Below are positions 34,675 through 44,206 of a DNA stretch of 64,000 bases, piece after piece. The stretch spans positions 3,100,001-3,164,000 of the forward strand of contig NZ_CP127161.1 in assembly GCF_030263895.1 (NCBI RefSeq), in the 5' to 3' direction. How positions within the stretch are numbered: position 1 is the first letter of the stretch; every line of letters begins with the position of its first letter. The DNA comes from Proteiniborus sp. MB09-C3 (lineage in GTDB: Bacteria > Bacillota > Clostridia > Tissierellales > Proteiniboraceae). The translations under genes were made by a program, and so were the position numbers. The notes beneath the pieces are model-generated. The model saw only the letters and a program-made list of their open reading frames with translations. It had not been told where the DNA came from and ran no database searches.

Positions 34675-35604
34675 TTATTTGCCCACTTGCTGAAACTTTC
34701 TTAACAGACGTAAGTAATGATTAGATTCACGAAGAACATGATCTCCTAGCAAAGGTATTATTATCGACCTGATCTTACATTCAATTAACCCTTGAGTCCC
34801 TTGAGCATTAAAGTCACGGATCCTTTTTGTAGCTTCAGTGCTTTCATCTGTAACTTTTGAAATTGGTATAGCTTTATCCAGGGTTTTTTTAACGTCTTCT
34901 GTTAATTGATCAAATTCTTTACCAAAATTATTTGCCGCATTAAATAGAGCATCCTCCGTTGGGTCAAGTAATCCTCGAATAAACTTTGAATGTTCAGCCA
35001 TAATTCTATTCCAAAATAGCTCCTGCTCATAAATCTCTTTTTCCACGTTAATTCGTTCTCTATTTTGAAGTCTTGCAATCATTCGTAAATATAATTTTGC
35101 TTCTCTCATGATGTGATCGATTAACAATGGATAATTAACTGTAAACATATTGCAAGACAATACATTTGATAAAACAGTAGCCTTAAAATCTATTAAAGCT
35201 GTTAACAAAATCATTGTTTTTTGATTAAGATTGTACACTGCTTGTTCTAACGCTGGACTAAACATCATAAATTCTCCGCCCATTAATTCAATTTCTGCTT
35301 GTGTGAGACTAGTTTGAATCTGTACCCCTGTAAAATATGATGATGCCCTCTCAGCATTTAGTGTATATGGAGTTACAACCTCACCTGATTCAATGACGCT
35401 TTGGCTAACAACTCCATTTGAAAGCAAAATAACCTCTCCTAAAAGTCTATCAAATTCTACCCGAAATGCATCTGCTTGTTGGGTAAAATTTATATCCCTT
35501 GGTGTAAATCCTATTTCGAGAAAAAATGAATGTTCTTTCATTATTCTAACAAAAAAAAGATGTATTTCAAGAGATTGTCTTATAAAATCAATACTTGATA
35601 GCAA
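34675..35604 (-). CDS. DUF2935 domain protein (duplicated helical bundle)
   Basis: 309 residues from TTG 35604 behind GGAGGGGG. Two copies of an all-helical domain: the first with MKEHSFFLEIGF and the second with MAEHSKFIRGLLDPTE, each ending in a DHxxREAxxYLR-type helix (DHIMREAKLYLRMI, DHVLRESNHYLRLL). The Glu/His pattern resembles a di-metal bundle as in ferritin-like proteins. The family is widespread in Bacilli and Clostridia; its function is not established. Confidence 0.82.
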   Translation of the reverse strand: MLSSIDFIRQSLEIHLFFVRIMKEHSFFLEIGFTPRDINFTQQADAFRVEFDRLLGEVILLSNGVVSQSVIESGEVVTPYTLNAERASSYFTGVQIQTSLTQAEIELMGGEFMMFSPALEQAVYNLNQKTMILLTALIDFKATVLSNVLSCNMFTVNYPLLIDHIMREAKLYLRMIARLQNRERINVEKEIYEQELFWNRIMAEHSKFIRGLLDPTEDALFNAANNFGKEFDQLTEDVKKTLDKAIPISKVTDESTEATKRIRDFNAQGTQGLIECKIRSIIIPLLGDHVLRESNHYLRLLRKFQQVGK

Positions 35605-35725
35605 AGGTACCCCCTCCTTTTATAATAAAATACCCCTATGCTATCATAGTATTGCTATTTTGCTAAATCAGTTACATTTAGTTATAGTAAAAATGTTATA
35701 TTAGAATATTATTTGTATATTATAA

Positions 35726-38515
35726 TTATTTTCTTTTTTTATCCTTCGCCTTCAGTAGTCTTGACATATCAAGTCCTTGATCTACAGTTTTTTCTGTTAC
35801 TTTACCTTCCTTAGCTTCTTGTTTTTCCTTCTTTTCTAATCCTGTCATAATATCTAAATCTGATTTATTAAATGTATTTCTCTTTTTGCTTCCAGCTTTT
35901 TCTCCTATTACCTTAATATTTTGAACCTTGGCCTTAGAAGTAATTACATTAGCATTATCTTTTTCCCGCCTAAGTTTAATATTTCCTAGATTTAATCTTC
36001 TAATAGCAATATCAAAAATAAATAGAAGCAATGCTATTGAAAGAAATATAGGATATAATTCTCTACTTCCAAAAACTCTATTTAAATCATCTGTAAAGAC
36101 TTCACTTGGGTTTGTGATGAATTTACCACCTGATTTATTTTTTAATAACTCCAGCCTATTACTAGTAGCAGTTATATCATACTCTTTAGAATAATTCGAT
36201 GTTACTGCATAGTTTGAAGTATTGACTATTTCATCATCTTTGTATTGATTTATCTTGACTATATATACTCCCTTGTCTGATACTGGAAATGCTCCTCTGT
36301 ATTCTCCTGGCTTAGATGGAGATAATTCTAAATCAAAGCTTTCTAGATTTGGTGTTATTATAGTGGCCTTAGTAGATACCCCTTCATTAAAGTCTCCAAT
36401 GTCTGTAACTATAATCTCCTCTTCGTCACCATTGCTAATTGACTCAAAAGCAATTTTCTCACTAGAAGCCCTAGGAAAAGTCCACTCTATCATATTATTA
36501 ATAAAATCTGTTCCCTGCTGTGTGTTTAGATAATCTGAACTCCAGCCTCCATTTAAATCTGAAGTCCAAGCCACAGTTCTTCCAAGACCATATTGCCATT
36601 CTGCAAGTATTGGGTCTCCTACATCACTTGTAAGGATTGTGGTAGCCCTGTCCTTGCTTGAAGCTCCAATATATCCATCTAGGCTTGGTATTCCGTCAGC
36701 AAAGGGACTAATCATTTCATGTAAAGAATCTATAATAGGAGTAAATGTTTTGTTGTTTATATAGGACTTTGACGCTAAAAATGTTTCTTTAGTAAATATT
36801 TGAGGTATTGATGAAAATTCATCAGCAAAATAGTATCTGCCTTTTCCGCTGTTTGCAATCCATTCGAGTAAGCTAGTATCAGAATCTGCTCCAACCGCAA
36901 CTGTTGACACTGTTATTCCAGCTTCATTTATACCCTGTATTACACTTTCATAGCCTGTGGATTCTGCCTGACCATCAGTAAGCAATATTATATGCTTCAG
37001 CTTTGTATCTGCATCCTTTAATGCCTTATATGCCTCATCTAGTGCAGGAAGTATACTAGTTCCTCCCCCTGCTCTAATAGTTCCTATGCTCGATTTGATC
37101 TTTTCCTCATCATCTGTAGGTGATAGCTTAACCACCCATTGTGCCGCTCCATCAAAGGCAATAACTCCTATTTTATCCTTTGGCTTAAGTGAATTCACTG
37201 CCTTTATGGCCGCTTCCTTTGCTATCTCCATCTTGCTTATGCCATACTGGCCACTTTCCATACTTCCTGATTTATCAATTACAAGCATAAGGCCTAAGCT
37301 AGGAACTTCGCCCTTTACTTTCATTTCCATATCTACAGGGAGTATTTCTTCTAGGGGAGTCTTATAGTATCCTCCAAGAGCAAAACTATTCTCTCCTCCT
37401 GACACTACTAAGCCTCCGCCGTAGTCTCTTACATAGCTCTTTAATGAATTTAGAAACTCTGCTTCAATATTTTCAAGAGACACATCACTCATAATTATTG
37501 AGCTATAAGGGACTAGTTCAGATAAGCTTCTAGGCACTTCTCTGTCTTTTATATATCTTACATCTATTCCTGAGGCCATAAGCAGTTTATTCAATTCCCT
37601 TCCCTGCTGGCTTTCTCCATCTATTAACAGTACTCTTGGTGTTCCCTTTATATCAGTATAGGTAGAATATTCATTGTTCTGAATTACTGTATCATCTACT
37701 GACGATATGACAGCCTTATAAGTCTTAAATCCAGAGCCTTGTGCTACATCACTAAATACAAACTTGTTATTTCCCTTTTCAATATTTATTTCCTTTTCTC
37801 CAGATAGTTCACTATCTGAATAAAGTCTTAGCTTTCCTTTCGTCTTTACATTGCTACAGATATCTATGATTATGTCAAATTCCTGATTTTCATACAGCCT
37901 ACTTGGAATGCTTATTCCATTTAACTGGACATCTTCACTTATATCCTTTTCAATATTATATATCTTAAAATCAATATCCTTTTGATTAATAAAAGCTGCT
38001 TCTTTAGAACTATCCCCTATATTTTCCTCTCCATCTGTAAGAAGTACTATTCTTTTCATACTATCAGATGGTAATAATGTTTGGGCTATCTTTAACCCCT
38101 TTTCAATATTTGAAAGTCCTGTTCCTGGTTTAGTCTGAAACTCTACAGTTTTTATACCTTCTCTAAGGGGCAGCTCTACTTCTCCATTTTGTCCAAAGGT
38201 AATAACACCCACCTTGTCTTTCTTAGTAGAATTCTTTAAGGCTTCCTCTATAAAGCTTATAAATCCTTCTTGTGAATTTCTTGTACTATCAGATAAATCT
38301 ACTGCAAATATGGTTGCTGTAGTATCAACATAGGTTTTAATATTCATTCCTGCCAAGGCTAATATTAGTAAAATTGCAATTGTACTTCGAATCGCTAATA
38401 TGGTTCTAGATTTTTCTTTATTCATTGATTTTAGAGCATTTCTAAAATAATAAAAGAAAGCTAACATTAAAGGTATCAACAATAAAGCTAATGGAGTGCT
38501 AAAATTAATTGCCAC
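35726..38515 (-). CDS. Double VWA / glutamine amidotransferase-fold membrane protein
   Basis: About 929 residues from GTG 38515 (GGGTGGTG site), overlapping the preceding gene by 11 bases. Two N-terminal membrane helices, a VWA domain with MIDAS FAVDLSDSTR, a class-I amidotransferase-like region (RVLLIDGESQQGRELNKLL), a second VWA with a full MIDAS VIDKSGSMES, a C-terminal membrane helix (~835-850) and a charged Lys-rich tail. The class is called YegL/BatA-like or chloride-channel-type VWA in many genomes. It is the last gene of a MoxR operon. Confidence 0.8.
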   Translation of the reverse strand: MAINFSTPLALLLIPLMLAFFYYFRNALKSMNKEKSRTILAIRSTIAILLILALAGMNIKTYVDTTATIFAVDLSDSTRNSQEGFISFIEEALKNSTKKDKVGVITFGQNGEVELPLREGIKTVEFQTKPGTGLSNIEKGLKIAQTLLPSDSMKRIVLLTDGEENIGDSSKEAAFINQKDIDFKIYNIEKDISEDVQLNGISIPSRLYENQEFDIIIDICSNVKTKGKLRLYSDSELSGEKEINIEKGNNKFVFSDVAQGSGFKTYKAVISSVDDTVIQNNEYSTYTDIKGTPRVLLIDGESQQGRELNKLLMASGIDVRYIKDREVPRSLSELVPYSSIIMSDVSLENIEAEFLNSLKSYVRDYGGGLVVSGGENSFALGGYYKTPLEEILPVDMEMKVKGEVPSLGLMLVIDKSGSMESGQYGISKMEIAKEAAIKAVNSLKPKDKIGVIAFDGAAQWVVKLSPTDDEEKIKSSIGTIRAGGGTSILPALDEAYKALKDADTKLKHIILLTDGQAESTGYESVIQGINEAGITVSTVAVGADSDTSLLEWIANSGKGRYYFADEFSSIPQIFTKETFLASKSYINNKTFTPIIDSLHEMISPFADGIPSLDGYIGASSKDRATTILTSDVGDPILAEWQYGLGRTVAWTSDLNGGWSSDYLNTQQGTDFINNMIEWTFPRASSEKIAFESISNGDEEEIIVTDIGDFNEGVSTKATIITPNLESFDLELSPSKPGEYRGAFPVSDKGVYIVKINQYKDDEIVNTSNYAVTSNYSKEYDITATSNRLELLKNKSGGKFITNPSEVFTDDLNRVFGSRELYPIFLSIALLLFIFDIAIRRLNLGNIKLRREKDNANVITSKAKVQNIKVIGEKAGSKKRNTFNKSDLDIMTGLEKKEKQEAKEGKVTEKTVDQGLDMSRLLKAKDKKRK

Positions 38516-40298
38516 GATTATACACCACCCATTCAACTGCTAATATTAAAATAGCTATTAGTAGCAATATATTGCCTATGTTTTTCTCGCCTTTTATCTT
38601 ATTTTGCATTTCAATAATTTCTTTTTGCATTTCTATAGATACTAACTCGTATTTTGACTCACTACGAGTATCTGCATTAGATACAAAGTAACTGTTAACT
38701 GTATCCTTATCTAGCTTTTGCTCAATTGTATATACTCCTATTTCCTCCGTATCAGCATAAGGAGCTAATGGAAATGGAGGTGCAAGCTTTTCTTTTTCAC
38801 TATTTGGCTTTATGATGCTTATTTCTTTACTCCTAGGTAAAGCCTCTAGATTTAGGCTTTCTCCTGATAAAACAGATGTCTTCTCCTGTGTACTCATATT
38901 CAGCGAGTAGTCTAACATATTTTGCACAAAAATAGGAAAATCTATTTGAAGCGGAAAATCCGTATCATGTAAATCAAAGCCTATGAGAACATATTTTTGA
39001 TTTTCTTTTTGCCCTTTTGCAATTACTGGCTTATCATTTATTAATAATACCGGCTCTACCCAGCTGGTGTCTCCAATATATTTAGACTTACTAATTGAAA
39101 AGTCTAGACTAACAAATCTAAAAAGTTCATCATTTAATGCTTTCATTTCCCCTGAATCTATGACTGTCTCCTTAAATAGGTCACTGCTTGTGGGAGCTAT
39201 CATTATTATATTCCCATCTGTAGGGAGCTCCCCTGGAGCTAAGCCATCAAAAATATATAGCTCATAACCATTTATATTCTCTGTTATTTCATTAGTCTTA
39301 TATAATTCAATATTGTTGTTTAAGCTAACTGCTTTTTCTAAAAATACATTGCTCTTTGTAACTAATAGAGCCTTCTTAATTGAGTTTGCATTTACAATGT
39401 GATGCCTGATATTGTCAGCCTTTAAACTATCATCTACATCTGCTTCTGCTCTTAATAATCTGGCATTTTCAGCAATATCATGCCAATAGACACTCGTACT
39501 TTCTTCTGGTGATAGACTGATCTCCTTTACGTCATAAAGAGCATCATCCACATATAGAGACAGATCAAAAGTAATATCTTCATCTGAATAATTAGTAACT
39601 GTTGTAAGGACAGTTATCCCTTTAGAATCTAATGAATGTGAAATATTATCTATGGCAATATTTCTTTGCTCTCCATCAATATAGTTCAATAGCAGCTTGT
39701 CTATATCTGTGTCAATCCATTTGTCAGTATAAAAGAGTATTGAGTAATTATCTATATCCTTTACCATAGCTCTCAATAAAGATAGAGTTTCCCCTATATT
39801 GTCCTTTGAGTTAGTTGGCTTAATTGTTGCTAATTGCTTTTTAGCAAGCTCTTTGTTTTTCGTGCTATTTAATATTATATTTGGCGATGTATCCATAGTA
39901 ATAATAGTAATCGATGTATCTGGTCTTAGATTTTCAATTATCTTCTCGGCTTCTTTTTTTGCAGTATCAAATCTAGTACTGTCCTTTGATTTTCCTTGCA
40001 TGCTCATGGATGTATCTAAGACTATAATAGTATTTCCACTGCTTGCTGCTGATGAAAATATATGTGGCTTTGCCAATGACAATACTATCAATAAAAAAAT
40101 CAATAATTGCAAAATAAGTAGAAGGTTTTTCTTTAGCCTCTGCCAAGGTCTATTTGCTTCAACATCCTTAAGAGCCTTCTCCCATAGATAATTACTGGAT
40201 ATTATTATATCTGTATGCTGTTTTTTTAACAAATACATTATTATAATTGGAATAAGCCCAATAAAAAACAAAAAGAAGAGTGGAGAGTAAAAGCTCAT
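38505..40298 (-). CDS. BatA-like VWA membrane protein
   Basis: 597 residues. Two N-terminal membrane helices with the BatA N-terminal block between them (LKKQHTDIIISSNYLWEKALKD), a VWA domain with MIDAS VLDTSMSMQG (~residue 95), beta-rich domains and a C-terminal membrane helix. In other bacteria, BatA-type proteins act with MoxR ATPases and DUF58 proteins at the membrane. The gene starts 4 bases after the DUF58 stop. Confidence 0.82.
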   Translation of the reverse strand: MSFYSPLFFLFFIGLIPIIIMYLLKKQHTDIIISSNYLWEKALKDVEANRPWQRLKKNLLLILQLLIFLLIVLSLAKPHIFSSAASSGNTIIVLDTSMSMQGKSKDSTRFDTAKKEAEKIIENLRPDTSITIITMDTSPNIILNSTKNKELAKKQLATIKPTNSKDNIGETLSLLRAMVKDIDNYSILFYTDKWIDTDIDKLLLNYIDGEQRNIAIDNISHSLDSKGITVLTTVTNYSDEDITFDLSLYVDDALYDVKEISLSPEESTSVYWHDIAENARLLRAEADVDDSLKADNIRHHIVNANSIKKALLVTKSNVFLEKAVSLNNNIELYKTNEITENINGYELYIFDGLAPGELPTDGNIIMIAPTSSDLFKETVIDSGEMKALNDELFRFVSLDFSISKSKYIGDTSWVEPVLLINDKPVIAKGQKENQKYVLIGFDLHDTDFPLQIDFPIFVQNMLDYSLNMSTQEKTSVLSGESLNLEALPRSKEISIIKPNSEKEKLAPPFPLAPYADTEEIGVYTIEQKLDKDTVNSYFVSNADTRSESKYELVSIEMQKEIIEMQNKIKGEKNIGNILLLIAILILAVEWVVYNRGN

Positions 40299-40302
40299 TA
40301 TA

Positions 40303-41172
40303 TCACCTCAAAATCCCTACATTAGTTAAATTATCAAAGACTATGGATTCAATTGAAAGCTCATTTGAAATAAGGGTGTATTGACAGCTAAATTTTCTGC
40401 ATATTTCCCTATTTCTATTAATGAAATTCTTAAATGTCTTATCATATGAATTTAAAACAGACTGAGTCATAGATATATCTTTTCCTTCTTCTGTTTCACT
40501 ATCTATAAACCTAATATCTCCTGAGTAAAATGGAGTAATCTCTTCTACAGACAAAAGATTTAACACTACTATACTTTGATTCATAAATGATAAGTACTTA
40601 ATAGCAGCTTGAAAATTATCGGAAAACAGGTCAGATAGTATTATTGAAATGCCCCTTTTGTAAGCTTGCGTTTTTATGATTTGAAAAAAGTCTTCTGACT
40701 TGTCAAAGATTATATTATCTAAATATGTAGCTAATCTATGTGCATTGTTTTTTCCGCTTAATTGCTCTAATGATTCAAGTTTGTTATTTCCATGGATATA
40801 TATGTTCACCCTATCCATATTTGCCAAGCTTAAGTATCCAAAAACTAAGGCTAACTGCTTTGCTAGAGTAGATTTTTTAGGATTGCCAAAATCCATGGAT
40901 TTAGATGCATCTATAAAAATATTGATATTAGCTTCTCTTTCCTCCATAAACAGCTTAATAAAAAGCTTCTGAAACCTTCCATATGCATTCCAGTCTATCT
41001 TTCTAAAATCATCTCCTGGAACATATTCTCTAAAATCAGAAAACTCCACTGATGAGCCTTTGCTTTTAGATTTTCTACCTCCACCATATCCTTGGTTTAG
41101 CACCACATTGGAGTTAAGCTTTAGAGATTCTAGTTTTTTTAATAAACTGCTATCTATGAGTTTTTGTTCCAT
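40303..41172 (-). CDS. DUF58 domain protein
   Basis: 289 residues with the DUF58 signature VEFSDFREYVPGDDFRKIDWNAYGR (residues ~40-65) and a VWA-like MIDAS FIDASKSMDFG. DUF58 proteins are standard partners of MoxR ATPases. It lacks membrane helices. Its 274-base upstream spacer is filled by decayed repeats. Confidence 0.88.
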   Translation of the reverse strand: MEQKLIDSSLLKKLESLKLNSNVVLNQGYGGGRKSKSKGSSVEFSDFREYVPGDDFRKIDWNAYGRFQKLFIKLFMEEREANINIFIDASKSMDFGNPKKSTLAKQLALVFGYLSLANMDRVNIYIHGNNKLESLEQLSGKNNAHRLATYLDNIIFDKSEDFFQIIKTQAYKRGISIILSDLFSDNFQAAIKYLSFMNQSIVVLNLLSVEEITPFYSGDIRFIDSETEEGKDISMTQSVLNSYDKTFKNFINRNREICRKFSCQYTLISNELSIESIVFDNLTNVGILR

Positions 41173-41203
41173 ATAATCAATCCTTTAAGCTATCATTTTT
41201 CTT

Positions 41204-41434
41204 AATAGAGATCCTTCGCTAGCGCTCAGGATGACAAGCTAGAATAGGGATCAGCCCCTATTTGACTTCTGTTCAATATGACAGGTTTTCAGTCACCCTT
41301 AACAAATATGAAAAATCACTTTTTTAAAATCACTCTGAATGGACATGAAAAATCTTTCTTTTTTAGTCATACTAAACGAATGTGAAAAATCTCTCTTTTT
41401 TTCAGTCATTCTGAACAAATGTGAAGAATCTCTC
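41204..41434. repeat. Array of decayed TGTCATNCTGAAC...GAAGAATCTCT repeats
   Basis: Four direct copies of a ~30-base unit, spaced ~36-39 bases apart, begin at about 41291, 41329, 41365 and 41404. The best preserved is AGTCATTCTGAACAAATGTG-AAGAATCTCTC. Inverted copies occur at 41207-41235 (GATCCTTCGCTAGCGCTCAGGATGACA) and ~41267. The array fills the spacer between the MoxR and DUF58 genes, with no ORF. Related sequence lies inside the element at 29199. Confidence 0.65.
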
Positions 41435-41446
41435 TTCAATTCTCAA

Positions 41447-42430
41447 TTAATTTCGTAACCCTTCAATTATTTGTTTTATAATATCTTCACTGTTAATGCT
41501 ATCTGATACTGCTTCAAAATTCAGTAATACTCTGTGTCTCAATACAGGATAAGCGGCATAATTAATGTCATCAAATGAAACATTATATCTGCCTTCCATC
41601 AATGCCTTCACTCTTGCAGCTTTGATAATAGCTTGAGCTCCTCTTGGACTTGAGCCATATCTAGTATATTTTTTCGTTATCTCTGGACTTGAAGCTTCCT
41701 CTGGATGTGTAGCAAGTATAAGCTTCATTGCATATTCCATGACTGGCTTTGCTATAGGCACTTCCTTTGCTATATTTGCCATCTTAATAAGCTCTTCTCC
41801 ATTACTTACTTTATCAAGTTCGTTTTCTCCTACTGATGTGGTGATATTGACTATTTGGCTAAGCTCCTCTAGCTTGGGAAACTCTACATATAGCTTAAAT
41901 AAGAATCTATCCATTTGAGCCTCAGGTAATGGATAGGTTCCTTCCATTTCAATTGGGTTTTGCGTAGCTAATACAAAAAAGGGCTTACTCATAGTATAGG
42001 TAGTGTTGCCCACTGTAACAGTTTTTTCCTGCATTGCTTCTAGCATTGCACTTTGAGTCTTTGGCGTTGCTCTGTTTATCTCGTCTGCAAGAACTATGTT
42101 GCTGAATATAGGCCCTTTTTGAAATGTAAATCTACTTGCTCCCTTTTCATCTTGTGTGATTATATTTGTACCTACTACATCTGCTGGCATTAAATCTGGT
42201 GTAAATTGAATTCTAGAAAATTCCAAGTCAAGAGCTTTTCCTATAGTCTTTACAAGCTGGGTTTTGCCCAAGCCCGGCACCCCTTCTAGTAGGACATTGC
42301 CCTCGCATAATATAGCTATAAGTACCTGCTCTATAATATCTTTCTGGCCAATTATAGCTTTGCCTATTTCATTTTTTATTTTTTCCGTTTGCTCCCTAAA
42401 GCTCATTATATCTTTTTCTGTTATTTGCAT
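41447..42430 (-). CDS. MoxR family AAA+ ATPase
   Basis: 327 residues from ATG 42430 behind AGAGGTG. Walker A EGVPGLGKTQ, Walker B VLADEINRATPKTQ, sensor 1 LATQNPIEMEGTYPLPEAQMDRF, and the arginine finger region RYGSSPRGAQAI. MoxR ATPases act as chaperones that remodel or assemble metal- or VWA-containing complexes. It sits between the low-complexity membrane protein and DUF58. Confidence 0.92.
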   Translation of the reverse strand: MQITEKDIMSFREQTEKIKNEIGKAIIGQKDIIEQVLIAILCEGNVLLEGVPGLGKTQLVKTIGKALDLEFSRIQFTPDLMPADVVGTNIITQDEKGASRFTFQKGPIFSNIVLADEINRATPKTQSAMLEAMQEKTVTVGNTTYTMSKPFFVLATQNPIEMEGTYPLPEAQMDRFLFKLYVEFPKLEELSQIVNITTSVGENELDKVSNGEELIKMANIAKEVPIAKPVMEYAMKLILATHPEEASSPEITKKYTRYGSSPRGAQAIIKAARVKALMEGRYNVSFDDINYAAYPVLRHRVLLNFEAVSDSINSEDIIKQIIEGLRN

Positions 42431-42467
42431 TTTTACACCTCTATTCTTTTTGATATCTACTGGCATC

Positions 42468-42583
42468 GAACTTAGAATAAAATACACACTCACGGTTTTG
42501 GACATGAATAATTCTATAACTTATTTCGGTAAGATTTATAGTCATGTCCTGCAAATGTTCGCTTAGCATTTTATTCTAAGTTC
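42468..42583. repeat. 116-bp double palindromic element
   Basis: Perfect 16-bp outer inverted repeats (GAACTTAGAATAAAAT, 42468-42483 and 42568-42583). An inner 8-bp pair GGACATGA/TCATGTCC sits at 42500-42507 and 42542-42549, with CTATA/TATAG inside that. It abuts the stop codon of the upstream gene and fills most of the spacer before moxR, with no ORF. Confidence 0.65.
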
Positions 42584-44194
42584 TTACTCTAGGTCACTAA
42601 AATATTTACGTATTACTTCCTTCATATTGGGAGGTATTTCTTCGTTATCTAGCCTTTTGTATGCATTTTGCTTATACATATTTAGTACCTCATTATAAGG
42701 CATGGATTCACCTTTCATATCTCCAAACTTCTTTACCTGTATAACGTCCTTGTCTCCTGAATTGTTCATATTGCCATGTACTTGAGTTTGATTTCCTTCT
42801 CCTCCAAGATTTTTTGGAGTGAATACACTTTCGTACTCTTTTACTTCTTTTTTGGAGCCTTCTTTTTTTCCCGACTGTCCTGAACTGTTGCCTGAGGAAT
42901 TTTCATTTCCAGGTGATGAACCTTCTCCCGCTCCACCGCCTGCGCCTTGACCTGTTCCTGAACCTTGACCATTACCAGAGCCTTGACCTTGACCGTTTCC
43001 CTGTCCTTGGCCACCCTGTCCGCTATTCCCTTGGCCGCCTTGAGAACCCTGGCTATTTGAACCACTGTTATTTCCTTGAGAGTCTAATTCACTTAGATTG
43101 TCCAGTGCCTCATTAAGCTGTGAAATCGCTCCTGAAACCTGAGAATCACTCATCAGACCTGATAATGACTCTTCCAAGCTGTTTAGACTATTTGATAGCT
43201 TAGCATCATCAATATTGCCCTCAATATTTTGTGATATAGCCTCAGATAATTGATTAAATGCATTCTTTAGGTCAGGATTGTCTTTAAGCTGTTCTGCTAA
43301 TGCGGCTACGTCTTTTGCTAAGCTTTCAAGCTTTTCTTTATCCATATTTTTTATCTCTTGCGCCATTTTTTCAATGCTTTCAGCAGTCTTTTCTGCATTT
43401 TTATCTTTTAAATTCTCCGCAAGTTCTTTAGTAAATTTCTTATCAGAAAGTTTTTTTGCTATGTCCTCAATTTTCTCCTGCCTTAATTTTTCTTCTATAT
43501 TTTTAAGCTCTTTTTTAGCCTTTAAGGCTTCCTTTTGAATGTCCTTCATATTTTCAGACTTATCAAGCTTCTTCCTTAATTCTTTCAGTATATTCTCTAT
43601 TTGCTTTTTTTCTTCTAATGTAAGCAGTTTTTCTTCCTTTACCTCTTTTTCTATTTTCTTAATGCTTTCTATTTCATTTTTAACAATATTTTTATTCTTT
43701 TCTTTAAGAAGTGCCTCTTCATGAGAAGGTGTCTTTATAAATCCTACAATTATTGAAGATAAAATCATGAGCATAGCTATGTCAGCTATTTTCATTGAAG
43801 GCTTAATAAAAATATGTTTTTTGATATCCTCCCTATCTAGACTATAAACAGCATCCTTTTTTTGCAGCTCTGCTAGTCTTGAATCATTTCCCTTAAGCTC
43901 TAATGCCGTTATAGTCCTTTCCTTTAATCCAAAGGAATCTACAAGCCTAGCAGTTTCATAATATGAAGGGAATTTATATATTGACCATAATAGTCCAAAC
44001 ACTAGAGACATACCCAAAGCTAAAATTATCTTTGTCCATATGAATGTAACTGGAATTACCTTAGATAGTATCATTAGCATGAGCAAAAATGATGAAAATG
44101 CCAAAAATGAATATGAGACATATATCATCAATTTACTAAAATAATATTTAATCCTTAAGGGCTTTAACAACTCTATTAATTTTTTATCAAGCAT
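42584..44194 (-). CDS. Membrane protein with coiled coil and Gly/Gln/Ser-rich low-complexity region
   Basis: About 536 residues from ATG 44194 (AAGGATT site). Two N-terminal membrane helices (~25-70), a third around 140-160, a long Lys/Glu coiled coil (~170-330), then ~80 residues dominated by Gly, Gln, Ser and Asn, and a short helical C-terminus (YKQNAYKRLDNEEIPPNMKEVIRKYF). Large helical membrane proteins in this position accompany MoxR-VWA clusters. It is not assigned to a named family with confidence. Confidence 0.7.
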   Translation of the reverse strand: MLDKKLIELLKPLRIKYYFSKLMIYVSYSFLAFSSFLLMLMILSKVIPVTFIWTKIILALGMSLVFGLLWSIYKFPSYYETARLVDSFGLKERTITALELKGNDSRLAELQKKDAVYSLDREDIKKHIFIKPSMKIADIAMLMILSSIIVGFIKTPSHEEALLKEKNKNIVKNEIESIKKIEKEVKEEKLLTLEEKKQIENILKELRKKLDKSENMKDIQKEALKAKKELKNIEEKLRQEKIEDIAKKLSDKKFTKELAENLKDKNAEKTAESIEKMAQEIKNMDKEKLESLAKDVAALAEQLKDNPDLKNAFNQLSEAISQNIEGNIDDAKLSNSLNSLEESLSGLMSDSQVSGAISQLNEALDNLSELDSQGNNSGSNSQGSQGGQGNSGQGGQGQGNGQGQGSGNGQGSGTGQGAGGGAGEGSSPGNENSSGNSSGQSGKKEGSKKEVKEYESVFTPKNLGGEGNQTQVHGNMNNSGDKDVIQVKKFGDMKGESMPYNEVLNMYKQNAYKRLDNEEIPPNMKEVIRKYFSDLE

Positions 44195-44206
44195 AGCAAT
44201 CAATCC

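Noticed and set aside
41204-41434. CRISPR array
   Set aside because: The repeated units are degenerate and almost contiguous, with only a few bases between them and no unique 30-40-base spacers; no cas genes are present.
42841-43116. ORFs on both strands across the Gly/Gln-rich region
   Set aside because: They are frame shadows of the low-complexity codons of the gene at 42584; repetitive composition keeps alternative frames open.
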